Assembly: GCF_024345185.1 (NCBI RefSeq)
Contig: NZ_BROB01000005.1
Span: forward strand, 48,943 to 112,942
DNA: 64,000 nt
Source: Levilactobacillus humaensis
GTDB lineage: Bacteria > Bacillota > Bacilli > Lactobacillales > Lactobacillaceae
Direction of reading: 5' to 3'
In this document: positions 36,091 to 44,971 of the stretch, piece by piece
Layout of the letters: every line of letters starts with the position of its first letter
Position numbering within the stretch: the first letter of the stretch is position 1
Program-made: the position numbers and the translations under genes
Notes under the pieces: model-generated
Told to the model about the DNA's origin: nothing
Database searches by the model: none
Seen by the model: the letters and a program-made list of their open reading frames with translations, nothing else

Positions 36091-36608
36091 TAGAATTTTG
36101 GTTGTTCCTGATTTTTTTTGACGAGTTTTTTGGGATCGACCGGGGTGCCAGCCGCCGAGGTACGGACGACGAAGACATCGATATCGGCCATCCGGCTGAC
36201 GTACGCCGTGACAGAACCTTCGACCATCCGGGCAACGGCGCTCATCCCGGTAGCACCCAGCATGATCAAGTCATTCCCATGGTCGCGAACGAACTCGTGG
36301 GCAATGACCGTTTTGGGATTTCCAAAACGAACGTGAATGCTGAGATCCTTGAAGCCGGTGGCAGCTGAGGTCGTCTCTACCAATGAAGTTAGGTAGGACG
36401 TCGCATCGGTTGCTAGTTCATGAATGACGTCACCCGGCATTGAGCCGCTGGCGTAGAAACCGTAGTGGTTAATTCGGAGGACGTTGAGTAGGTCAATCTT
36501 GGCGTGATTCTGTTGGGCCACGGTGATAGCCTTCTTCAAAGCCAGTTCGGCTTGAACGGAACCGTCGACCGGGACCAAGATGCGTTGATAATCGTGTTCA
36601 ATTTCCAT
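36090..36608 (-). CDS. Universal stress protein, UspA family
   Basis: 172 residues. The fold starts with RILVPVDGSVQAELALKKAI and ends with LIMLGATGMSAVARMVEGSV, which contains the ATP-binding pattern G-x2-G-x9-G-S. It is therefore probably an ATP-binding UspA. The C-terminal tail is basic (KKLVKKNQEQPKF). GGAGGAGGG lies before the ATG. The next gene upstream, a PEBP-like protein, reads the same way and ends 34 bases before it, so both may form one unit. Role: general stress, details unknown. Confidence 0.85.
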   Translation of the reverse strand: MEIEHDYQRILVPVDGSVQAELALKKAITVAQQNHAKIDLLNVLRINHYGFYASGSMPGDVIHELATDATSYLTSLVETTSAATGFKDLSIHVRFGNPKTVIAHEFVRDHGNDLIMLGATGMSAVARMVEGSVTAYVSRMADIDVFVVRTSAAGTPVDPKKLVKKNQEQPKF

Positions 36609-36641
36609 AGTGAACCCTCCTCCTATTGTCGATAGTGACCG

Positions 36642-37154
36642 CTAGGCGCGTCCACGTAAGGTGAACGTGGCGGTAGCTAGGGTATGGTCGGCTGCGTGGT
36701 GCATGAGATCATTTAGCCAGAAGCCTTCCGGTAGATCGAGTGTCTGGTCTAGGGCGTAGACGGTCAGGGTGTAATCGTGATCGGCATCGGGTGGGAAGGG
36801 CCCTGTGTAGTTCTGGAAAATTTGTGGATCGGTGTTCCCAACTAATGAGCCGGCATTGCTGTTGCGGCCGTGAACGTGGGCAATCTGATCAGTCCGCGAC
36901 ACGTCGGCCGGAATCTCACGCGTTGTGCCCGGAAAGTTAGCGGCAACCCAGTGAATCCAAGGAAAACCACAGACGGGCACGGCGTCAAAATCGACGAGGC
37001 TCAGTGCCAGCGTCTTGGTGCCAGCTGGGACATCCGTGAGGCTGATCGGGAATGACTTGACGGGATCGCCGCCGTGGACGTCAGATCCCGTGGCCTGCTT
37101 ACTATATTCGGCAGCCAGGAAGCCGCCCTGTTCGGTTGGTACTGTAATTTTCAT
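36642..37154 (-). CDS. YbhB/YbcL family (PEBP, Raf kinase inhibitor-like) protein
   Basis: 170 residues. It has the PEBP core, with KTLALSLVDFDAVPVCGFPWIHWVAANFP and GPFPPDADHDYTLTVYALD, the conserved ligand-pocket segments (Asp-x-Asp, His, GPxPP). Bacterial members bind small phosphate-containing ligands, and their role is mostly unknown. AGGAGGG lies seven bases before the ATG. It probably shares a transcript with the downstream usp gene. It is divergent from the M20 peptidase gene. Confidence 0.85.
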   Translation of the reverse strand: MKITVPTEQGGFLAAEYSKQATGSDVHGGDPVKSFPISLTDVPAGTKTLALSLVDFDAVPVCGFPWIHWVAANFPGTTREIPADVSRTDQIAHVHGRNSNAGSLVGNTDPQIFQNYTGPFPPDADHDYTLTVYALDQTLDLPEGFWLNDLMHHAADHTLATATFTLRGRA

Positions 37155-37342
37155 CCGAATCCCTCCTAAATGAAACTTATCTTCATTATACCGCAGGGAG
37201 AAAAGTGACGCGAATATGCATTTATAATGTATAAAAATACGTATTATTAGTATTTAACTCATAAATTTACAAAATAATATTGTTATTTGGATAAAATGGC
37301 GTATCCTAAGATTCATGATGATCCAGTGAAAGGAAGATGCGC

Positions 37343-38497
37343 ATGACACCCCAGAAGAAGATTGAAATTTTACAGCACCTGATTCAGATTCCTTCGGTCA
37401 ATGACCACGAGACCGAGGTCGCAGATTACCTAGCCGGCCTGTTCGCACCGTATCCGCAGGCTCAGGTGGAGAAGGTCCCATACGCCCCCGGCAGAGACAA
37501 TCTAGTCGTGACGATCGGTGGTGCTGGACCGCAGCTGGGGTTGAGTGGGCACATGGATGTTGTGGCTCCCGGTGACACTTCAGCCTGGCATCACGATCCA
37601 TTTGGGGGCGAGGTTGTTGGTGACCAGCTCTTTGGTCGCGGCGCTTCCGACATGAAGAGTGGCTTGGCAGCCATTACGATCGCTATGCTGGAATTTCTGG
37701 AGCAAGGAACACCACTTAAAGGGAGCGTCCGGCTCCTAGCTACGGTGGGTGAAGAAACTGGCGAATATGGCGCAGCTACACTGACCGACGCGGGCTATGC
37801 CGACCAACTTGCTGGTCTGGTGATTGCCGAACCCAGTGGCCTGAATCAGGTGGTCTATACGGCACGCGGCGTGATCGACTACAAGGTGGTGTCGACTGGT
37901 AAGAGCAGTCACAGTGCCGAACCAGAAAAGGGCATCAATGCCATCGACAACCTCATGCAGTTCTACAACGCTGTGGGACCACTGATGGCGAAGCATACTG
38001 AGGAAGATCCGGTCTTAGGGCACCTGCTACACAACGTCGATCTGATTTCCGGTGGGGAACAGATTAATTCGATTCCGGCACATGCCGAACTGATGGCTAA
38101 CATGCGGACAATTCCGGCCACGCCTAATCAGGTCATTTACGACGAGCTGGAGGGCCTGATTGCCAAATTGAATCAACAGGACGGGGTCGACCTTAAACTC
38201 ACCTACAGCTATCCTGAGGAGGCAATTCCGGGTGATCCCAATGCACCACTGGTTCAGTTGGCCAAGCAGATCAGTGAAGAGGTCTGCCAACAACCGGCTC
38301 ACGTGGTGGGATCCGGTGGCGCCAACGACGGGGCTGAGTTCTTACGGGCCAAGGCCGACTTTACCAGTATTGAAATGGGGCCAGGGAGTGATACGTCCCA
38401 TCAGGCCGATGAATACATCTCGATTACCGAATACTTACAGGCGATCACGGTTTATGAAAAACTAGTGCCGGCGTTCTTTGACCAATTGCAAGGCTAA
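37343..38497 (+). CDS. M20 family peptidase / succinyl-diaminopimelate desuccinylase-like
   Basis: 384 residues from ATG 37343; the ATG at 37337 directly touches the ribosome site AAAGGAAG. Zinc-binding M20 motifs are seen: LSGHMDVVAPGD (His, Asp), GRGASDMKSGLAA, VGEETGEYGA (catalytic Glu) and the late SHQADEYISI (His). The dimerisation domain lies between about residues 175 and 290. Annotated relatives are called DapE or ArgE deacylases; lactobacillar copies like this are often general succinyl-DAP desuccinylase-type peptidases. Substrate not determinable from sequence. Confidence 0.85.
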   Translation: MTPQKKIEILQHLIQIPSVNDHETEVADYLAGLFAPYPQAQVEKVPYAPGRDNLVVTIGGAGPQLGLSGHMDVVAPGDTSAWHHDPFGGEVVGDQLFGRGASDMKSGLAAITIAMLEFLEQGTPLKGSVRLLATVGEETGEYGAATLTDAGYADQLAGLVIAEPSGLNQVVYTARGVIDYKVVSTGKSSHSAEPEKGINAIDNLMQFYNAVGPLMAKHTEEDPVLGHLLHNVDLISGGEQINSIPAHAELMANMRTIPATPNQVIYDELEGLIAKLNQQDGVDLKLTYSYPEEAIPGDPNAPLVQLAKQISEEVCQQPAHVVGSGGANDGAEFLRAKADFTSIEMGPGSDTSHQADEYISITEYLQAITVYEKLVPAFFDQLQG

Positions 38498-38506
38498 TTT
38501 AAAAAA

Positions 38507-38546
38507 TCCCGCAGCTTCTCCAAATTGGAAGAAGTTGCGGGACTTT
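38507..38546 (+). terminator. Terminator after M20 gene
   Basis: A 13-bp stem, TCCCGCAGCTTCT with AGAAGTTGCGGGA including a G-T pair. The trailing T-run is short. Confidence 0.65.
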
Positions 38547-38663
38547 ACGATTCAGTTGGGTCATTAAAATTAGCAAACTGGTTAAGATTGATCAGAAGCC
38601 TTGGCAATTCGGTCGAAACGGCTTATATTAATCTTTAAATCATTGATGGGGAGCGGGGTTCAT

Positions 38664-39494
38664 ATGGAAAAGAAACGACGTCATCAGTGGCTGATTGTCT
38701 ATCATTGGGTCGTGACGATTCTGACGCTCTGGTCAGTTGGCAACTTGGGGTTCCTGCTTCTGAAAGTTGGAAACTACACTTTAGAAATGGAAATCGCCAA
38801 CGGTTTGCTGGTCGTCTTTGCCCTCGACTACTTTGTTCGGCTGATCACCACTAAAAATCGCAAGATCTTCCTGATTCACGCGGCCTTCGATCTGTTGGGA
38901 ATTATTCCCATGCATCCGGTCTTTGCTCTCTTTCGGCTGAGTCGGCTGGTCCGCATCATTCGGTTCCATCACCTCTTCTGGCGGCTGGGAATCTCTGGCA
39001 AGTGGACCAAGGCCTTTCACCGCTTCGTTTATAAAACCGGATTTATTTATCTGTTTTCAATTAGTGTGGCGATTATTGTCGTCAGTGCATTCCTTTTCTC
39101 ACTGACCGAGAAGCAGTCACTGGCTAACTCTATCTGGTGGGCGATTACGACCGCCACAACCGTTGGGTACGGGGATGTCACCCCGCAGACGGCCTTTGGG
39201 AAGATCATCGCGGCTATCCTGATGGTTGGTGGGGTTGGCTTCATTGGGTTATTGACCAGTACCATTGTCGATTTCGTTAACACCCGAGTGGCCGCGAGCG
39301 AAGATACCCAGCAACAGGACGATATGGCCGAGCTGATGAGAGAGATTCGTTCGCTCACGTCCAAGGTTGATCGCCTGCAAACGACCGTTAACCGGCTGAA
39401 CAAGCAGACGAAGAAACGGTCGACAACCAAGAAATCTAAGAAAATAGCCACGACGAAGCGACCCACACCAGCGAAGTCTATAAGCAACGAGTGA
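38664..39494 (+). CDS. Voltage-gated-type potassium channel
   Basis: 276 residues from ATG 38664, ten bases after GGGGAG; an upstream in-frame TTG at 38601 lacks a site. Several membrane helices lead to an Arg-containing S4-like segment (LFRLSRLVRIIRFHHLF). The pore has the potassium selectivity filter TVGYGDVTP (about residues 165-173) between two final helices. The C-terminal tail (after about 210) is a charged coiled coil (MAELMREIRSLTSKVDRLQT) ending in a Lys/Thr-rich stretch, with no RCK nucleotide domain. It should pass K+ through the cell membrane. It stands alone, with terminators on both sides. Confidence 0.88.
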   Translation: MEKKRRHQWLIVYHWVVTILTLWSVGNLGFLLLKVGNYTLEMEIANGLLVVFALDYFVRLITTKNRKIFLIHAAFDLLGIIPMHPVFALFRLSRLVRIIRFHHLFWRLGISGKWTKAFHRFVYKTGFIYLFSISVAIIVVSAFLFSLTEKQSLANSIWWAITTATTVGYGDVTPQTAFGKIIAAILMVGGVGFIGLLTSTIVDFVNTRVAASEDTQQQDDMAELMREIRSLTSKVDRLQTTVNRLNKQTKKRSTTKKSKKIATTKRPTPAKSISNE

Positions 39495-39499
39495 CTAAA

Positions 39500-39537
39500 A
39501 AAAACGAGTCTAAGCAACTGCCTAGACTCGTTTTAGA
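39500..39537. terminator. Bidirectional terminator
   Basis: AAAACGAGTCTA and TAGACTCGTTTT (39502-39535) around a GCAACTGC loop, between the convergent channel and membrane-protein genes. Confidence 0.85.
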
Positions 39538-39539
39538 TT

Positions 39540-40136
39540 CTAATGAACGAATTGTAAATTGTAGTTACCTTGCCCATCGGACGTAATCGTATACGTCGTG
39601 TAGCCGGCTTGAAGCCACTGATTCTTGGATGCCTGTGCCCAGTTTTGAGCATCGGCGACCGAGGAGAAGGTGTGGACGTCATCGAAGGAATTCGATCCGC
39701 TACTTTCCTTAGAGGAACTGGTTTCGGACGATTTGGTCGATGCTTGATCGAGGAGCTGTTGTTCGCGGTCTTGAACGGCGTCGTTTGATTCGTCGTTGAT
39801 GATGTTTTGTAATTTTTGTTTCTGAGTGACGGTAAGGCCATTATCGTTGTACGCATCATACTTCTTTTTGAAGTGGTCGTAGGCCGTCTGCTCCGAGTTG
39901 GAGGACGACTTAGCGGCGATCGAGGCGCTGTCACTGGAAGAAGCGGCAGTGTTCGACGTTGAATTATTATGATGCGAGATGGCCAGGACTAACAGAATGG
40001 CGATCGCCAGTGTGATTAGCGTCATAACCCAAGGCCACCAACGACGGGGACGCTTACGTCGCTGCCGCGTAGGGTGTTCGGGGTCCTGATTAAAGTTATA
40101 CCGTTGTACGCGTGATTTTGGTTCTTGGTTGTTCAA
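39540..40136 (-). CDS. Membrane-anchored extracellular protein, unknown
   Basis: 198 residues from TTG 40136, eight bases after GGAGG; an ATG at 40151 overlaps that site and is unlikely. A basic cytoplasmic N-terminus (RQRRKRPRRWWPW) is followed by one membrane helix (about residues 42-62). A long Ser/Asn/Ala-rich linker comes next, then a small C-terminal domain (VHTFSSVADAQNWAQASKNQ and a TYTITSDGQGNYNLQF strand pair). This layout suggests a type II membrane protein with an external domain. I do not recognise the family. A glutamine/lysine-rich helix lies at about residues 95-140. Function unknown. Confidence 0.7.
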   Translation of the reverse strand: MNNQEPKSRVQRYNFNQDPEHPTRQRRKRPRRWWPWVMTLITLAIAILLVLAISHHNNSTSNTAASSSDSASIAAKSSSNSEQTAYDHFKKKYDAYNDNGLTVTQKQKLQNIINDESNDAVQDREQQLLDQASTKSSETSSSKESSGSNSFDDVHTFSSVADAQNWAQASKNQWLQAGYTTYTITSDGQGNYNLQFVH

Positions 40137-40342
40137 CTGAAAAACCTCCATGTCCAGAACGGTGTGAAAAAACAAGCTTGCCGCCGAGACGACAAACTAC
40201 CACACCTTCCATAGTACCTCAAAAAGTGATCAGAAGAAAATGTTAACGTCTCATTTGCCACATTTCTAATCTTTTGGCCACCGAAAAAGGAACGTGTATT
40301 GTATGATAGAAGTGGATCAAAGTTTGAAAGGTGGTTTTAATT

Positions 40343-41206
40343 TTGCACAATGAAATTCCAGCATTACCTTTAAATAACAATAACCGCATTCCCCAATTAG
40401 GATTGGGTGTTTTCCAAGTGGATAACGCTCAGGATACCAAGGATGCCATTAAATGGGCCTTGGCTGCGGGTTACCGCCACATCGACACCGCAGCTTATTA
40501 TGGCAACGAGCAGTGGGTCGGCGAGGCTATTCGCGAGAGTGACGTTAAGCGCGAGGATATCTTTGTGACGTCTAAGCTCTGGAACAATGAACGGGGTTAC
40601 GACGAGACCAAGGCGGCCTTCCAGCGGACTCTAGACAAGTTGGGCTTTGACTACCTTGATATGTTCTTGATTCACTGGCCAGCACCTGGTTTTACTGAAA
40701 GCTGGCGGGCCATGGAAGACCTTTACAAGGCCGGCAAGATTAAGAATATTGGGGTCTCAAACTTCAATCGGTCGCACATTGAGAAGTTGATGGAGACAGC
40801 CACGGTTAAGCCCGTGGTCGATCAGATTGAGACGCACCCTTACTTCCAGCAGAAGGACTTGCACGCCTATCTGGAGACACAAGGCATCTTACACGAAGCC
40901 TGGAGTCCGCTTGGTGGCGGCCGGAACAATGCCCTGACCGATCCAGTTATTAATGAATTAGCGGCTGCCCACGATGTCAGTGCCGCTCAAATTATCTTGC
41001 GTTGGCATGTGCAACGGGAAGAAATTGTGATTCCAAAGTCAACGCATGAGGAACGCATCCAACAGAACCGCGACATCTTTGCCTTTGGTTTAGACGAAGA
41101 TGAAATGCGGGCGATCAGTGCACTCGATGCTGGCAAACGGGTCGGTCCCGATCCAGCAGACGATGCGTGGTTAAAGCAGTCTCAGACTTACGACGGCCGG
41201 AAGTAA
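40343..41206 (+). CDS. Aldo/keto reductase
   Basis: 287 residues from TTG 40343, eight bases after AAAGGTGG; an upstream GTG lies inside that site. The AKR barrel shows the catalytic tetrad: Asp and Tyr in HIDTAAYYGNE, Lys in VTSKLWN and His in LIHWPAPG. The NADPH site appears near IPKSTHEERIQQN. It probably reduces 2,5-diketo-gluconate-like or general carbonyl substrates in the cytoplasm. Its stop touches the stop of the convergent gene on the other strand, leaving no room for a terminator. Confidence 0.9.
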   Translation: MHNEIPALPLNNNNRIPQLGLGVFQVDNAQDTKDAIKWALAAGYRHIDTAAYYGNEQWVGEAIRESDVKREDIFVTSKLWNNERGYDETKAAFQRTLDKLGFDYLDMFLIHWPAPGFTESWRAMEDLYKAGKIKNIGVSNFNRSHIEKLMETATVKPVVDQIETHPYFQQKDLHAYLETQGILHEAWSPLGGGRNNALTDPVINELAAAHDVSAAQIILRWHVQREEIVIPKSTHEERIQQNRDIFAFGLDEDEMRAISALDAGKRVGPDPADDAWLKQSQTYDGRK

Positions 41207-41596
41207 TTACCGGTAAGGCGGAATCTGTTGTTCCTTAGCTAAGGGTTCCAGTTTTTCAGTGATCCGATTAGTCACTGCCAAGGGAATCCCGGCGAAGGGA
41301 CTAAAGAAATGGGGATGATCCGGGTCAGGAACTTCCTGGGTCTCCTTTAATTTAGGCACTAAAGCGACTAGGTCATCCTTGTGATAACCTAGTTTTTTTG
41401 CGTAGTAAACGACCTCGCGATAGCTGACGTTTTTAAAGTAAAAGTAGTAACAGAGACCGGCGGCAACGACGACCCAAAAGATGGTCCATTCGAGGCCAAT
41501 TTGGCTGGGATTTAGAAAGCCAATGAAGACCGCGGCCAGGATGAAAACCACGTAAATCGCGGTTGAGACGGTGGCCCAAGTTTGTTTGTGTGTCAT
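41207..41596 (-). CDS. Small membrane protein, unknown
   Basis: 129 residues from ATG 41596, with GAGGA seven bases upstream; another ATG at 41617 is before that site. Two membrane helices (about residues 9-30 and 35-54) are followed by a soluble tail with KKLGYHKDDLVALVPKLKET and a Pro-rich section. No family recognised. The gene is convergent with the aldo/keto reductase, end to end. Confidence 0.65.
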   Translation of the reverse strand: MTHKQTWATVSTAIYVVFILAAVFIGFLNPSQIGLEWTIFWVVVAAGLCYYFYFKNVSYREVVYYAKKLGYHKDDLVALVPKLKETQEVPDPDHPHFFSPFAGIPLAVTNRITEKLEPLAKEQQIPPYR

Positions 41597-41617
41597 ATCA
41601 TGTTCCTCAATTCTCAT

Positions 41618-41945
41618 TTGGTTTGGTCTAAGTTTACGGGGTTTACCGGGTGGATTTCAAGCGATTTTATTAAGTGGTCTAGTAAATTTTCCCCATTGAG
41701 GGCTTAGACGTGTATAATAACACAGTATTGTTAGATCTGGCTGGGTATTTGCGGTTGTCGATTGGCGGTTACGAGGCTAGTTGGCCTTGTCCGTTATTGG
41801 ATTAATTGATTAATGGATCGTGTAATTGGATTTATTCAAAAACTGTGAATATATACATGGCCATTATTTTTAGCCGCAGGTACCATAACCGCAGGAAAAT
41901 AGTAAATGTAGATGAAAACCGCTTAGAGATTGAGAGGGTGACGAA
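41618..41945. other. Intergenic stretch
   Basis: A -10-like TATAAT lies at 41713-41718, without a good -35. It probably holds the promoter of the broken acetyltransferase gene. I see nothing else in it. Confidence 0.35.
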
Positions 41946-42476
41946 TTGAATTTAAGTTTTGAAACCATTCAGCCGATGGATTACGATCAGGTAGACCAAG
42001 TGGTTGCCGCCGCTTTCGCTCCCGTTGCCGAGAGTACGGGAACTTAAGTCGATCTGATTCACCGAATCCGCGATACCTATGATTATCAACCGAGCTTAGA
42101 GGTTGTGGCCAAGCCTTCAGTTGACCACGTGGTGGCACATGGGTTATTGAGTCCTGTCACGATTCGGGGCAACTGGCATACGACAACCATTGTTGCCTTG
42201 GCTCCCTTAGCCGTTGATCCTGAATGGCAGGGACAGGCGATCGGCAGTCAACTTCTGAGTGAGCTGGAGACACGGGCTCGCCAGGCCGGGTTCGGCGCTG
42301 TCAGTGTGGTTGGTGATACGACCTATTATGGCCGACGCGGCTACGTCATGGCGGAGGATTTTGCCATTCATAACACGTTACCCGTTCGTATGGGGAACAG
42401 CTTGATTAAACCGTTGACCCCCGGGGCTTTGGCCCACGTCGGCGGGATGCTGGAATATCCAGCACCGTTTAAATAA
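41946..42476 (+). pseudogene. GNAT N-acetyltransferase interrupted by an in-frame stop
   Basis: From TTG 41946 (five bases after GAGAGGGTG) the frame reads a normal GNAT start, then meets TAA at 42045-42047 (codon 34). It continues without further break in the same frame to 42476. The rest holds the acetyl-CoA-binding strand and helix VVALAPLAVDPEWQGQAIGSQL and a GRRGYVMA segment typical of the fold. So one nonsense change splits an otherwise complete ~176-residue gene. A re-initiated shorter product from 42105 would lack the first strands. Possibly a recent loss or a sequencing error. Confidence 0.75.
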
Positions 42477-42490
42477 ATTTAAAATTAGAG

Positions 42491-42519
42491 TTGACGGTAG
42501 TTTCTCATCGTGCTATCAT
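42491..42519 (+). promoter_or_regulatory. Promoter of nhaC-type T-box transcript
   Basis: TTGACG (42491-42496), a 17-base spacer, then an extended -10 TGC-TATCAT (42514-42519). Confidence 0.8.
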
Positions 42520-42525
42520 CAAAGT

Positions 42526-42792
42526 CAATCAAATAACGAACGCTAATTTCCATTACCAAGTAGCGTGTCATCTGTGGGTCAGAAAGTCGGTGGTTGCTGC
42601 GAACCGATCAGGGTGATTACGACGAAATACAGTGGAATGTCCTGTTACGGCAGGCGGAGAATAACTAGAACCGTTACCTTCTAGTGAGTGGAGTTGACTG
42701 GGTCTAGAACCAGTCACTCAAGCTGGGTGGTACCACGGTTGAAGTCTAATCGTCCCTGTTGCAATAATGATTGCAGCGGGGGCGATTTTTTT
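42526..42792 (+). promoter_or_regulatory. T-box riboswitch, probable tyrosine specifier
   Basis: The T-box TGGGTGGTACCACGG at 42724-42738 is followed by a terminator stem (about 42748-42785) and a T-run. GACGAAATACAGTGG at 42621-42635 fits the specifier loop, with TAC (Tyr) at 42628-42630, in the same local setting (GAAA-codon-A) as the ATC in the brnQ leader. The T-box itself is sure; the codon is inference. Confidence 0.85.
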
Positions 42793-42833
42793 ATACTTAA
42801 AAATTTGGCATAATTATAAGAGGAGCGATTTTG

Positions 42834-44273
42834 ATGAAAGAAAACAAGAAAGCATGGCGGGCTGTTAGCTTTGGCGAAGCCCTTACGATTTTATTGGTAA
42901 TGTTATTGGTGATGGGGCTTGGCGTCATTAAATTTGGACTTTCGCCCATGACCCCAGTTCTTCTGGTGATTGCCCTGGTCATGCTCTGGGCCAAGTTACG
43001 AGGAGCAGAATGGGACGACATACATAATGGCATTATTGACGGAATCAAGACGGGGATTATTCCCATCTTTATCTTCCTGTTAATTGGAGCCTTAATCAGT
43101 GTCTGGATTGCTGCTGGGATTATTCCTTCCATGATGGTCTTCGGGTTCCACTTAATCTCCGCACAATGGTTCGTGCCTTCCGTCTTCCTGGTTTGTGCCA
43201 TCATCGGGACGTCTATCGGAAGTGCCTTTACCATCATTTCCACGATTGGGATTGCCCTCTTCGGGATGGGTACCACGATGGGTTTCAATCCAGCCTTAGT
43301 TGCCGGGGCTATCATCTCCGGAGCTATCTTCGGGGATAAGACGTCACCATTGTCCGACTCAACCAACTTGGCTTCTGCTATTGCTGAATCCGAACTCTTC
43401 GCGCACATCAAGAACTTGATGTGGTCGACGATTCCAGCCTTCATTGTTTCACTCATCTTGTACTTCTTCATGGGAACTGGTGCCTCGGATACGAACGCTT
43501 TAGGTAAGATTAATGCAACGATTACCACGTTAAATACGCACTTTACGATTACCTGGTGGGCCGCCCTACCAATTATTGTGATGTTCGTCTGCGCTTGGCG
43601 AAAGATTCCGGCCATTGCGACGTTGTTCCTGAACGTTGTTCTAGGGGTTGTCATGATCTTTATTGAAAAGCCAAGTACCTCGTTAAAGAGTATTGCAACG
43701 ATGATCGAATCTGGTTTCGTTGCCAAGACCGGCAACGCCAGCGTTGATGCCTTACTGACCCGTGGTGGGATTAGCGCCATGATGTCGACTGTATCCCTGA
43801 TTATCCTGACCCTGACCTTAGGGGGCCTGCTGATGAAGTTTAACATCATCCAGACCGCCATGGTGCCGCTGGCCAACCGTTTGAAAGGAACTGGTGCTGT
43901 TGTGACGGCTGCCATTCTTTCTGGAATTGGCGTTAACATCTTCGTTGGGGAACAATACCTCTCTGTTATCCTACCTGGGAAGGCCTTCAAGCAGACCTTC
44001 AACGACCGCGGCCTGGACAACCTGGCCTTGAGTCGGGTCCTAGAAGATGGTGGGACTGTGATTAACTACTTGGTTCCTTGGGGGGTTGCGGCGGTCTTTG
44101 CTGCCAACACGTTGGGTGTTTCCACGTTATCCTACCTGCCATTCTGTTTCTTCAGTCTACTTTCACCAATATTCTCCATTCTGAGTGGGTTCACCGGTGT
44201 CGGTCTGAAGCGGTTACCCGCCTCAGACGACCAGAGTGCCACATCCGCAACGATGGCGGCGAGTGGTCGTTAA
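42834..44273 (+). CDS. NhaC-family transporter, probable tyrosine-linked uptake
   Basis: 479 residues from ATG 42834, eight bases after AGGAG. About 11-12 membrane segments. The central GAIISGAIFGDKTSPLSDSTNLAS is the NhaC superfamily signature. Na+/H+ antiport is the textbook annotation, but the gene is under a T-box, and T-box control fits amino acid transport rather than pH balance. NhaC-type genes with tyrosine T-boxes have been proposed as tyrosine transporters. With the probable TAC specifier this is the favoured reading. It ends before a strong bidirectional terminator. Confidence 0.8.
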   Translation: MKENKKAWRAVSFGEALTILLVMLLVMGLGVIKFGLSPMTPVLLVIALVMLWAKLRGAEWDDIHNGIIDGIKTGIIPIFIFLLIGALISVWIAAGIIPSMMVFGFHLISAQWFVPSVFLVCAIIGTSIGSAFTIISTIGIALFGMGTTMGFNPALVAGAIISGAIFGDKTSPLSDSTNLASAIAESELFAHIKNLMWSTIPAFIVSLILYFFMGTGASDTNALGKINATITTLNTHFTITWWAALPIIVMFVCAWRKIPAIATLFLNVVLGVVMIFIEKPSTSLKSIATMIESGFVAKTGNASVDALLTRGGISAMMSTVSLIILTLTLGGLLMKFNIIQTAMVPLANRLKGTGAVVTAAILSGIGVNIFVGEQYLSVILPGKAFKQTFNDRGLDNLALSRVLEDGGTVINYLVPWGVAAVFAANTLGVSTLSYLPFCFFSLLSPIFSILSGFTGVGLKRLPASDDQSATSATMAASGR

Positions 44274-44285
44274 AATTCAATTGTC

Positions 44286-44320
44286 AAAAAAAGCTCGAGA
44301 CACTGTCTCGAGCTTTTTTA
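44286..44320. terminator. Bidirectional terminator
   Basis: AAAAAAGCTCGAGACA and TGTCTCGAGCTTTTTT form a perfect 16-bp stem between the nhaC-type and mntR-like genes. Confidence 0.9.
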
Positions 44321-44971
44321 GTCGGTTGATGCTTGGGTATAGATGTAGTCTGCAGCGGCTAGGTCAAGGGCCACGGTATCGTGATCGTCCCAGTCAATGT
44401 AGAGTAGGTTGAGCGCTGGATCTTGTTTAATGAGGTGAATAGGTTGGCCCAATGGCAGTTCCAAATGTTCTAAGTAGGTGACCATGTCAGGTGTTTCTAA
44501 GTAGTGGTGAAAGATAACGGTCGTGTCTGGTTCAACCTCGCTGAGTCGCGTCATTTGTGAGTCATTTAAAAGCTCGGTGGGGTTGAGACTGCCACCGAAA
44601 GGACTGGTTTGTGGGTGATCCAAAAAGGTAGCCAAAGCCGTGGTGGTTTCGGGTGTCAGTGTTGCCGCCATCGCCCAGGCCTGTCCGGGAATCTGTGGTA
44701 AGGGTAGCTTAAGCTGTTGGGCTAAGAGGACCTCACAGAGCCGATAACGCACGAGGAGTTCGCCCGCCAGAGCTTGACCCTTGGTGGTCAGCGTCACGCC
44801 GGTATATCGGCGACGGTGGACCCAGCCGGCCAGTTGTAAGTGGCGGGTCATTTCCGTGACGGATGCTGGCGATACCTGAGCGAAACGGATGATTTGTTTA
44901 TTGCTGACACGTGGTCGGGCAAAGTTGCACTCTGCAATGATTCGCAGGTATTTATTTTGTTGGCGTAACAT
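44318..44971 (-). CDS. DtxR/MntR-like regulator with degenerate metal site
   Basis: 217 residues from ATG 44971, nine bases after GGGGGAG. It has a winged HTH (VSNKQIIRFAQVSPASVTEM, then HLQLAGWVHRRRYTGVTLT) and the DtxR dimerisation region ending in LDHPQTSPFGG. A C-terminal SH3/FeoA-like domain follows (PDTTVIFHHYL to the end). Lining it up with DtxR, the metal ligands Met10, His79, His98, Cys102, Glu105 and His106 are replaced by Lys7, Tyr76, Pro95, Trp99, Ala102 and Ala103; only Glu83 remains (Glu80). So metal sensing in the usual way is unlikely. It is divergent from mntH, the classical target of MntR. Confidence 0.8.
   Translation of the reverse strand: MLRQQNKYLRIIAECNFARPRVSNKQIIRFAQVSPASVTEMTRHLQLAGWVHRRRYTGVTLTTKGQALAGELLVRYRLCEVLLAQQLKLPLPQIPGQAWAMAATLTPETTTALATFLDHPQTSPFGGSLNPTELLNDSQMTRLSEVEPDTTVIFHHYLETPDMVTYLEHLELPLGQPIHLIKQDPALNLLYIDWDDHDTVALDLAAADYIYTQASTD

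Noticed and set aside
42797..44020. 407-codon open frame on the minus strand
   Set aside because: It lies fully antisense to the NhaC-type gene, has no sensible ribosome site, and its composition (Met/Ile/Lys-rich without fold motifs) is a mirror of the transporter codons.
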